A stretch of 11,672 nucleotides of DNA from assembly GCA_002068815.1 (NCBI GenBank), contig MWAC01000312.1:1-11672 (forward strand), read 5' to 3'. This DNA is from Firmicutes bacterium ADurb.Bin467 (GTDB lineage Bacteria > Bacillota > Clostridia > Christensenellales > Aristaeellaceae). A program made the translations under genes and the position numbers. Positions 6,274 to 11,672 of the stretch are shown here, in pieces (the first letter of the stretch is position 1; the number at the start of each line of letters is the position of its first letter). The notes below the pieces were generated by a model that searched no databases, was not told where the DNA came from, and saw nothing but the letters and a program-made list of their open reading frames with translations.

Positions 6274-7014
6274 TCAGACCTCCTTCAGCGTGCCGAGCGG
6301 GTACTCCGGGATCATGCGCTCGGACACGAATTGAAGCGCCTCGAGCGGGCTCTTGCCCCAGTTCGTCGGGCAGGTCGAGAGCACCTCGATCAGCGAAAAG
6401 CCCTTCCCGTCGGCCTGATTCTGGAACGCCTTCGCGATCAGCTTCTTCGCGTTCAGCACGTTTTTGACGTCGTGGACGCTGACGCGCGCGATCAGGCTCG
6501 GGCCGTTTAAAGTCGCGAGCATCTCGCTGACGTGGATCGGGTTGCCGTTCGCGGCCGCGGTCCTTCCGAACGGGGACGTCGACGTCTTTTCGCCGATCAA
6601 GGTCGTCGGGGCCATCTGGCCGCCGGTCATGCCGTAGATGCCGTTGTTGATGAAGATGATCGTGATGTTCTCCCCGCGCGCGGCGGCGTGCACGGTCTCG
6701 GCCATGCCGATCGACGCGAGGTCGCCGTCGCCCTGGTAGGTGAACACGATCTTGTCCGGCTGCGCGCGCTTGATGCCGGTCGCGACCGCGGGGGCGCGGC
6801 CGTGCGCGGCCTCGAACATGTCGCAGTTGAAGTAGTTGTACGCGAACACCGCGCAGCCGACCGGCGCGACGCCGATCACCTCGTCCTGTTCGAACTTCTC
6901 GCCGAGCACCTCGGCGATCAGCCGGTGGACGATGCCGTGCGTGCAGCCGGGGCAATAGTGAAACGGCGCGTCCGTCAGGAATTTCGGGCGCCCATAAATT
7001 GCGGGAGCCGCCAT
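6274..7014 (-). CDS. korB: 2-oxoacid:ferredoxin oxidoreductase, beta (thiamine diphosphate) subunit
   Basis: This is a 246-residue beta subunit that binds thiamine diphosphate and catalyses oxidative decarboxylation of a 2-oxoacid with the alpha subunit. The HYCPGCTHG motif is at 19-27 and APVGCAVF at 50-57. The thiamine diphosphate motif starts at GDGD (95-98) and ends with NNGIYGMTGGQ (123-133), the expected spacing. The annotated start at 7014 (MAAPAIYGRP) has GGAGGAG upstream and overlaps the korA stop by one base (TAATG); a longer frame to 7107 runs antisense through korA and is not used. Context is the D-A-B-C cluster. Sequence alone does not separate 2-oxoglutarate from branched-chain 2-oxoacid use. 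Confidence 0.95.
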   Translation of the reverse strand: MAAPAIYGRPKFLTDAPFHYCPGCTHGIVHRLIAEVLGEKFEQDEVIGVAPVGCAVFAYNYFNCDMFEAAHGRAPAVATGIKRAQPDKIVFTYQGDGDLASIGMAETVHAAARGENITIIFINNGIYGMTGGQMAPTTLIGEKTSTSPFGRTAAANGNPIHVSEMLATLNGPSLIARVSVHDVKNVLNAKKLIAKAFQNQADGKGFSLIEVLSTCPTNWGKSPLEALQFVSERMIPEYPLGTLKEV

Positions 7015-8075
7015 TACAACTCCTCCTTCATCGCGTGAATCGCGGCGTGTATCTCGCGGACGCCGGGCACGATGCCGCCGGTGCGGCCGTAGAAGCGCAC
7101 GGGGCACCTGTCCCTCGCGGCGAGCCGCACGTCGTCGATCATCTGGCCGAGGGACATCTCGACGGCCAGCATGCCCTTCACTCGCCCCGCGGCATCCTCG
7201 ATTGCCTTTTCGGGGAACGGCCAGACCGTGACCGGGCGGATCAGGCCGACCTTGACGCCGTCCTCGCGCGCGCGGCGGACCGCGGTCAGCGCGATCCGGG
7301 CGGTCGTCCCGTAGGCGACGACTGCGTACTCGGCGTCGTCCATATACAGCTCCTCGACCATCGTCTCGTTTTCGGAGATGGCCGCGTACTTCCTCGCGAG
7401 CTTGTTGACGTGCTTTTCGAGCACGTCGGGCTGGATGTAGAGCGAGTTGATGACCGCGCGCTCGCGGCCGCAGCCCTCCTTCCAGCCGGTCGCCGCCCAG
7501 CTCCTGTCAAACGCGGGCGCAGTATATTCCGGCATCGTGACCGGCTCCATCATCTGGCCGATGATGCCGTCGCCCAGGATCATGACGGGCGTCCGGTACT
7601 TGTCGGCGACGTCGAACGCGCGCTGCGTGAGCTCCACCGCCTCCTGCACGGACGCGGGCGCGTAGACGGGCATGCGGTAGTCGCCGTGGCCGCCGCCGCG
7701 CGTCGCCTGATAGTAGTCCGACTGCGCGGGCTGTATCGAGCCCAAGCCCGGGCCGCCGCGCACGATGTTGACAATCACGCACGGGAGCTCCGCCCCCGCG
7801 ATGTAGCTGATGCCCTCCTGCTTGAGCGAGATTCCGGGGCTCGACGAGCTCGTCATCGACCTCGCGCCGGTGCCCGCCGCGCCGTAGACCATGTTGATCG
7901 CGGCGACCTCGCTCTCCGCCTGCACAAATTGTCCGCCGACCTCGACGAGGCGCCGGCTCATGTACTCGGGAATCTCGTTCTGCGGCGTGATCGGATATCC
8001 GAAGAAGAACCGACAGCCGGCCTGCACGGCGGCCTCGGCGATTGCCTCGTTGCCCTTCATCATCTGCCGGTTCAT
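7014..8075 (-). CDS. vorB: 2-oxoacid:ferredoxin oxidoreductase, alpha subunit (VorB/KorA type)
   Basis: This is a 353-residue alpha subunit. The N-terminal domain has KGNEAIAEAAVQAGC, YPITPQNEIPEY (27-38), VQAESEVAAINMVYGAAG with conserved Glu (51-68), TSSSSPG (75-81) and RGGPGLGSIQPAQSDYYQAT (106-125). The C-terminal transketolase-like domain has YGTTARIALTAVRRAREDG and GLIRPVTVWPFP. The overall pattern resembles proteins annotated as 3-methyl-2-oxobutanoate dehydrogenase subunit VorB in Clostridia, so a branched-chain 2-oxoacid is my preferred substrate, with 2-oxoglutarate as the alternative. The ATG at 8075 has AAAGGGGG upstream and overlaps the ferredoxin stop by four bases (ATGA). The longer frame starting at 8147 runs inside the ferredoxin gene and is rejected. 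Confidence 0.93.
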   Translation of the reverse strand: MNRQMMKGNEAIAEAAVQAGCRFFFGYPITPQNEIPEYMSRRLVEVGGQFVQAESEVAAINMVYGAAGTGARSMTSSSSPGISLKQEGISYIAGAELPCVIVNIVRGGPGLGSIQPAQSDYYQATRGGGHGDYRMPVYAPASVQEAVELTQRAFDVADKYRTPVMILGDGIIGQMMEPVTMPEYTAPAFDRSWAATGWKEGCGRERAVINSLYIQPDVLEKHVNKLARKYAAISENETMVEELYMDDAEYAVVAYGTTARIALTAVRRAREDGVKVGLIRPVTVWPFPEKAIEDAAGRVKGMLAVEMSLGQMIDDVRLAARDRCPVRFYGRTGGIVPGVREIHAAIHAMKEEL

Positions 8076-8287
8076 GCGCCCGTCCCCCTTTCGACGCGGA
8101 TCACGCAGTCCGGGCACATCTGGTAGCACATCGCACATGCCGTGCACTTATCGATGTCCGTGCAGTAGGCGGCATTGTAGCCCTTTTTGTTGATGTGCGC
8201 CGAGAGCTGGATCAGCTTGCGGGGGCACGCCGCCACGCACAGGCCGCAGCCCTTGCACTGGTCGGCGTCGAATTCAATTTTGCCCAT
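8072..8287 (-). CDS. vorD: 2-oxoacid:ferredoxin oxidoreductase, delta subunit (2x[4Fe-4S] ferredoxin)
   Basis: This is a 71-residue ferredoxin-like protein with two complete cluster motifs: C11, C14, C17 with C21 (CKGCGLCVAACP), and C48, C51, C54 with C58 (CTACAMCYQMCP). Such a subunit carries electrons from the thiamine centre to an external ferredoxin. It is the first gene of the D-A-B-C set, matching the common gene order of four-subunit enzymes. The ATG at 8287 has GGAGG 7 nt upstream. It lies 30 nt from the end of the methyltransferase gene and overlaps korA by 4 nt. Confidence 0.95.
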   Translation of the reverse strand: MGKIEFDADQCKGCGLCVAACPRKLIQLSAHINKKGYNAAYCTDIDKCTACAMCYQMCPDCVIRVERGTGA

Positions 8288-8310
8288 ATGCCGTCCTCCA
8301 AAACTTGATA

Positions 8311-8328
8311 CGAATGATTATACATTCG
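8311..8328 (-). promoter_or_regulatory. Possible promoter -10 box or short hairpin before vorD
   Basis: On the minus strand a perfect TATAAT (8321-8316) sits in the loop of a 6-bp palindrome CGAATG/CATTCG, overlapping the methyltransferase stop. No good -35 element is seen 17 nt upstream. It could be the vor operon promoter or a coincidental match in an otherwise GC-rich region. Confidence 0.3.
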
Positions 8329-9553
8329 GGTTGTTAAAATCGCTCGCATCGAGCGCGTAGTGGTGACTTTTTCCGCGGACGTCCGAGAGCCGCAGGCCCA
8401 GCGTCCCGTTGAACACCGGGACCTCGAGCTCGGGGAGCAGCGCCGGCTCCTTCCTCGACCGGACGGACTGTTTGAGCACGCGGAAACGGTCCCCCTCGAG
8501 GTAGCCGAGCGCCCAGTTGTCGAGCATGTCCCACGGCATCGGGACCTGTTCCAGCCGCGCGTGGTAGAAGCCGACGCCGCTCAATATGCCGACGCGGCAG
8601 TCCCCCTCCGGAATCTGCGGCTCGGGGTAGAAAAGCTCCCACGGCGCGCCGTCGAGCCGCCTGCGAAGGATGTTCGGGACGAGCGCGCACTTGTCGATGC
8701 CGACGAATCTCCGCCCCAATAATTTCGCGGCCTCGAGCGCCGTCCCGGAGCCGGCGAACGGGTCGAGCACGAGCTCGCCCTCGCGCGACGCGCAGCGGAC
8801 GATGCGGTCCAGGAGCGCCAGCGGCTTCTGCGTGTCGTAGCCGGTGCGCTGCGGGTCGCGCTGCTGCAGGTGGCTGACGTCGTCCCAGACGTCGGTCGGC
8901 GGCACGGGGTCGTCGTCGTAATAGGTGTACACGCGGCCGTTCGAGCGGATCGAGCGATAGACGCGCCCGTCCGGGTCGACGTGCTTGCGCATGTGGTTCT
9001 GCCGCGGCTTCACCGGCGGCGCGACGACCGCGGAGATGTTGAAATCGTAGCTCCTGGTCTTGCGGTAGAAGAGTATCGTGTCGTGCTTGCGGCTGAAATA
9101 CCGTTTCGCGGTGCCGCCGGTGTGGTAGACCCACGCGATCTCGTTGAGCAGGCTGTCCGGGCCGAACAAGTCGTCCAGAATCAGCCGAAGCCGCGCGCTC
9201 GCGCGGAAATCGCAGTGCAGAAACAGCATGCCGTCGTCGCGGAGCAATTCCCTCGACGCCTCGAGCGCGCGGCGCATCAAGGCGTAATAGCTCTCGGGAT
9301 CGAGGTCGTCGTCGTACGCGGGCAGCGTCAGCGAGCTCCGGCCGGTTTTCCAGTCGCCCTCGCCCGCGCGCGCGCGTATGACGAACCGCTCGCCGGTCAG
9401 AAACGGCGGATCCATGTAGATCAGCTTCACCTGTCCCCGGTATTCGGGCACGAGCGCGTCGAGCAGCCCGGGCGCGTCGCCCAGGTAGAACCGCCCGTCG
9501 GCCCCGCGGCCCTCGTAGCTCTCGCGGCGAACCGCGACCGGCTTCGGCTGCAT
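8318..9553 (-). CDS. DNA methyltransferase, N4-cytosine/N6-adenine type, beta class
   Basis: This is a 411-residue site-specific DNA methyltransferase that transfers a methyl group from S-adenosylmethionine. Motif IV DPPF (48-51, in LIYMDPPFLTGERF) comes first. A variable target-recognition region follows (about 130-235). TQKPLALLDRIV at 241-252 and then DPFAGSGT (264-271) and GRRFVGID (280-287) form the methyl-donor site; this order defines the beta class. About 110 residues beyond this core are not recognised. I chose the ATG at 9553 because GGGGAGG is 7 nt upstream; an ATG nine codons earlier has poor spacing. No restriction endonuclease is adjacent, so it appears solitary, perhaps regulatory or from an immigrant or decayed system. 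The stop is 30 nt before vorD, so read-through into the vor genes is possible. Confidence 0.9.
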   Translation of the reverse strand: MQPKPVAVRRESYEGRGADGRFYLGDAPGLLDALVPEYRGQVKLIYMDPPFLTGERFVIRARAGEGDWKTGRSSLTLPAYDDDLDPESYYALMRRALEASRELLRDDGMLFLHCDFRASARLRLILDDLFGPDSLLNEIAWVYHTGGTAKRYFSRKHDTILFYRKTRSYDFNISAVVAPPVKPRQNHMRKHVDPDGRVYRSIRSNGRVYTYYDDDPVPPTDVWDDVSHLQQRDPQRTGYDTQKPLALLDRIVRCASREGELVLDPFAGSGTALEAAKLLGRRFVGIDKCALVPNILRRRLDGAPWELFYPEPQIPEGDCRVGILSGVGFYHARLEQVPMPWDMLDNWALGYLEGDRFRVLKQSVRSRKEPALLPELEVPVFNGTLGLRLSDVRGKSHHYALDASDFNNPNV

Positions 9554-9594
9554 CGGATGACCTCCCCGCCATTCCTTCATAGACCTCGCGTTTT

Positions 9595-9623
9595 ATTATA
9601 CTACAGTCTTTGGGCGGGAGCAA
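9595..9623 (-). promoter_or_regulatory. Sigma-A type promoter of the DNA methyltransferase gene
   Basis: On the minus strand TTGCTC (9623-9618) and a perfect TATAAT (9600-9595) are separated by exactly 17 nt. The -10 box is about 41 nt upstream of the chosen ATG. The -35 is weak (TTG matches only). Confidence 0.65.
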
Positions 9624-9716
9624 GGAAAAGCTGTGTCCTATGTGAAAACTTCTTTATCCGCTCGCAAAAAAACGCCCGCGTTTTCCGGATTTTTTTGTGT
9701 TTTTCGGCATTCGCGC

Positions 9717-9746
9717 TTGACGGTCCGGACGGCGCTGTGATAGAAT
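9717..9746 (+). promoter_or_regulatory. Sigma-A type promoter of the sugar isomerase operon
   Basis: TTGACG (9717-9722) and TAGAAT (9741-9746) are 18 nt apart, and TG stands at the extended -10 position (TGATAGAAT). Predicted transcription starts near 9753, giving a leader of about 90 nt. It is divergent from the methyltransferase promoter, about 95 nt between the two -35 boxes. Confidence 0.7.
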
Positions 9747-9767
9747 ACCAGCGGTGGATCATGGGCA

Positions 9768-9779
9768 GAAAACGTTTTC
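9768..9779 (+). promoter_or_regulatory. LacI/CcpA-type palindromic operator (cre-like)
   Basis: GAAAACGTTTTC is a perfect 12-bp palindrome with the central CG typical of LacI-family operators and matches 12 of 14 positions of an idealised catabolite-responsive element. It lies about 15 nt after the predicted transcription start, where a bound repressor would block elongation. No regulator gene is in the window, so whether CcpA or a specific LacI-type repressor binds is unknown. Confidence 0.6.
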
Positions 9780-9843
9780 CAACCGCGTGTTTTTTGGCAT
9801 ATAGGTTGAGAATGTGAATGTATGTTGCAAGGAGGGCACCCGA

Positions 9844-11235
9844 ATGAAGATGGCGCTTTTGGTGGCGAACCGCGGCTTTTTCCCGAGCGAATTCCTCGAG
9901 GACGCGAGAAGGGAACTCGCACAGGCGGCCGCGAAGCACGGCATCGAGCTTTTGACGACGGATCCTTCGCTCACGCGCTTCGGCGCGATCGAGACGACGG
10001 CCGAGGGCATGCTGTTCAAAAAATTCCTGGACGAGCACCGCGGCGAGTTCGACGGCGTGATCATCACGCTCCCGAACTTCGGCGACGAGAACGGCATCAA
10101 GGCGGCGCTCGCGGACATCGACGTGCCGGTGCTTTTGCAGGCGTACCCGGACGAAATCGGCAAGATGGACTTCGCGAACCGCCGCGACGCGTTCTGCGGA
10201 AAGCTCGGGCTGTGCAGCGTGTTCAAGCAGATGGACTTCAAGTTCACCTCCGGAAGGCCGTTCGTCATGCACCCGCTGGGCGAGGACTTCGAGCGCGAGC
10301 TGCGCGACTTCGCCGCGATCTGCCGCATCGTCAAGAAGCTGCGCCACCTGCGCGTCGGCGTGTTCGGCGCGCGCACGACCGCGTTCAAGTCCGTGCGCTT
10401 CGACGAGATTGCGATGGAGCGCAGGGGCGTCGAGGTCGAGTCGTTCGACCTCGTCGGCGTGCTCGCGCGCTACAATAAAATGCCCGAAAACGACCCGCGC
10501 GTGCGCGAGTGGATCGACCGGCTGCACGCCGCCGCGAGCTTCGAGGGCGTTCCGGACTACGCGGACAAGACCCTCGCCCGGTTCGGAGCGACCATGCAGA
10601 GCTACGTCGACGAACTGAGCCTGGGCGCGCTGACGCTTCGCTGCTGGACGGAACTGCAAGACGAATTGAAAATCGCGCCGTGCTCGCTGCTCGGCATCTT
10701 CAACATGCTGGGCGTCCCCGCCGCGTGCGAGACCGACGCCTCGAACGTCTACACGATGGCCGCGCTCGCCGCCGCCTCCGAGGGCTCGGCCGCGTGCCTC
10801 GACCTCAACAACAACTACGGGACCGACCCGGACAAATTGATACTGTTCCACTGCGGCCCGGTGCCGGCCGACATGATGGTAAAGCCCGGCCGCATCGAGG
10901 AGCACAAGATGTTCGTCAAGACCTCCGGCCCGAACTGCTCGTGGGGCCTGAACGTCGGCCACATCCGCCCCGGTGCAATCACGTTCGCGGGCGGGCGCAC
11001 GGACAACGGCCGGTGCCAGTTCTATTTGAGCACGGGCGAGGTGACCTCCGACCCGGTCGAGGAGGGCTTCTTCGGCACGCCCGGCGTCATGCGCTCGGAC
11101 GATTTGCAGCGCAAGATGCAGAACATCTGCTACGCGGGCTTCCGCCACCACACGACGATCACGTTCGGCGACTGGGAGCGCGCGATGGACGAGGCGCTCG
11201 TGAAGTACCTCGGCTACACGCGCATCGCGATCTGA
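9844..11235 (+). CDS. L-fucose/L-arabinose isomerase superfamily protein
   Basis: This is a 463-residue enzyme of the L-fucose isomerase-like family (COG2407 type), expected to interconvert an aldose and a ketose using a divalent metal. N-terminal segments include LLVANRGFFP and GVIITLPNFGDENGI. The C-terminal half has the likely metal site: Glu in PAACETDASNVYTM, Asp in CLDLNNNYGTD and a His in the FHCGPVPADM or FRHHTTITFGDW segments. It is shorter than E. coli FucI (about 590 residues). The ATG at 9844 has AAGGAGG 8 nt upstream; the frame extends ten codons further but without a site. It is the first gene of an operon with an FGGY kinase, behind a promoter and a LacI-type operator. Substrate is uncertain: fucose, arabinose, rhamnose-like or another aldose. 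Confidence 0.88.
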   Translation: MKMALLVANRGFFPSEFLEDARRELAQAAAKHGIELLTTDPSLTRFGAIETTAEGMLFKKFLDEHRGEFDGVIITLPNFGDENGIKAALADIDVPVLLQAYPDEIGKMDFANRRDAFCGKLGLCSVFKQMDFKFTSGRPFVMHPLGEDFERELRDFAAICRIVKKLRHLRVGVFGARTTAFKSVRFDEIAMERRGVEVESFDLVGVLARYNKMPENDPRVREWIDRLHAAASFEGVPDYADKTLARFGATMQSYVDELSLGALTLRCWTELQDELKIAPCSLLGIFNMLGVPAACETDASNVYTMAALAAASEGSAACLDLNNNYGTDPDKLILFHCGPVPADMMVKPGRIEEHKMFVKTSGPNCSWGLNVGHIRPGAITFAGGRTDNGRCQFYLSTGEVTSDPVEEGFFGTPGVMRSDDLQRKMQNICYAGFRHHTTITFGDWERAMDEALVKYLGYTRIAI

Positions 11236-11264
11236 GGCAAGCACGGACGCAATGAGGTGGTGGA

Positions 11265-11370
11265 TTGCCGAGGCGATTTTTGGCCCCCACAAGGAGCCAG
11301 CAGGGAGCCGTAGTGGAGGCCTACGGCGACCGGATGAGCGACACGGTGGGGGCGGAAAAGCGACCGGCAA
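11265..11370 (+). ncRNA. Stem-rich element between isomerase and kinase genes, candidate structured RNA or dispersed repeat
   Basis: The ends TTGCCG (11265-11270) and CGGCAA (11365-11370) pair, as do GCCCCCAC (11283-11290) and GTGGGGGC (11346-11353). Between these blocks TTTT and AAAA tracts also align, giving an imperfect stem of about 25 bp. The enclosed 55 nt hold a second hairpin, GCCGTAG/CTACGGC (11307-11313 with 11321-11327, 7-nt loop), flanked by purine-rich single strands with GGAGC, GGGAGC and GAGCGACA. The TTGCC arm could instead pair with GGCAA at 11236-11240, so mutually exclusive folds are conceivable. It has no coding frame of note and no T tract. The kinase ribosome site follows 33 nt later. 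I do not recognise the family. It could be a cis-regulatory leader, an mRNA-stability element or a MITE. Confidence 0.6.
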
Positions 11371-11414
11371 GCCTGCCGCCGAATAAGTCAGTGATTGCCT
11401 GGGAGGAGGTTCCC

Positions 11415-11672
11415 ATGGCATACATCGGTCTCGACGTCGGCACGACCGGCAGCAAGGCGACCGTCATCGCGCGCGACGGCAGGGCGCTCTCGAGCGCCTA
11501 CCGCGAGTATAACCTGCGCTTCCCCGCTCCGGGCCACGTCGAGCTTCGGCCGTCGGACGTGTGGGAGGCGGTGAAAACCGTGCTCAGGGAGGTCGCCGCG
11601 ACGTCCGGCGAGCCGATCGAGGCGCTGGCGGCCGCGTCGTTCGGCGAGGCGGTCGCGCACATCGGCCGCGAC
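11415..11672 (+). CDS. FGGY family carbohydrate kinase, N-terminal fragment
   Basis: The first 86 codons are present and run off the right edge. The protein begins MAYIGLDVGTTGSKATVIA, the phosphate-1 ATP-binding motif of the FGGY kinases (xylulokinase, fuculokinase, rhamnulokinase, glycerol kinase and relatives). It then continues with PGHVELRPSDVWEAV, which matches the family's segment before the first helix, and AAASFGEAVAHIGRD. The ATG has AGGAGG 5 nt upstream. The gene follows the isomerase by 179 nt in the same direction, so it probably phosphorylates the ketose made by that enzyme. The exact sugar cannot be assigned without the C-terminal half. Confidence 0.9.
   Translation, partial: MAYIGLDVGTTGSKATVIARDGRALSSAYREYNLRFPAPGHVELRPSDVWEAVKTVLREVAATSGEPIEALAAASFGEAVAHIGRD

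Noticed and set aside
9674..9700. Possible terminator between the divergent promoters (AAAACG/CGTTTT followed by a T run)
   Set aside because: The stem is only 6 bp and AT-rich at its base, and no gene ends there on the + strand.
9601..11421. 606-codon open frame on the - strand
   Set aside because: It is antisense to the well-supported isomerase gene and runs through both promoters and the structured element; composition is that of a shadow frame.

Overview
The window looks like chromosomal DNA of a high-GC (roughly 65% by eye) member of the Bacillota, most likely an uncultured gut-type Clostridia. The signs are the tail of RNase Y, a DUF951 protein, two Gram-positive-style signal peptidases, a four-subunit 2-oxoacid:ferredoxin oxidoreductase (an anaerobe enzyme), strong AGGAGG-type ribosome binding sites and tightly overlapping genes. 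The lineage is inferred from gene content only. No tRNA, rRNA, CRISPR array, phage gene or transposase was seen.

Layout. (1) 1-221, + strand: 3' end of rny and a strong Rho-independent terminator. (2) 241-1834, - strand: an ECF sigma factor gene overlapping a gene for a single-pass membrane protein that is probably its anti-sigma factor; they converge on rny. (3) 1920-9553, - strand: a long run of co-oriented genes. In transcription order these are an orphan beta-class DNA methyltransferase with its own promoter, vor/kor subunits D-A-B-C, DUF951, signal peptidase I copy 2, a 102-bp inverted-repeat element, signal peptidase I copy 1, a membrane-anchored M1-peptidase-like protein whose catalytic residues are replaced, and a UPF0158-like protein whose stop codon sits in the loop of the terminator ending the run. 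Most junctions overlap by 1-4 nt or have gaps of 3-4 nt, so translational coupling is likely from korD to the pseudopeptidase. (4) 9717-11672, + strand: a sugar catabolic operon with a promoter, a LacI/CcpA-type palindromic operator, an L-fucose/L-arabinose isomerase-superfamily enzyme, a 106-nt stem-rich element and the start of an FGGY carbohydrate kinase.

How the genes relate. The isomerase and FGGY kinase form the usual aldose to ketose to ketose-phosphate route; the substrate is not readable from sequence. VorDABC would oxidise branched-chain or other 2-oxoacids to acyl-CoA and reduce ferredoxin. The two signal peptidases and the membrane-anchored pseudopeptidase are adjacent and translationally linked, suggesting a secretion or cell-envelope role, which is inference.

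The most unusual material is non-canonical. A dense cluster of nested palindromes (5401-5553) encodes the C-terminal half of the DUF951 protein and forms a cloverleaf-like fold. A symmetric 102-bp inverted repeat separates the two signal peptidase genes. The M1-like protein has lost all four zinc/catalytic positions. A long imperfect hairpin enclosing a second hairpin lies between the isomerase and kinase genes and looks like a structured RNA or a mobile repeat.
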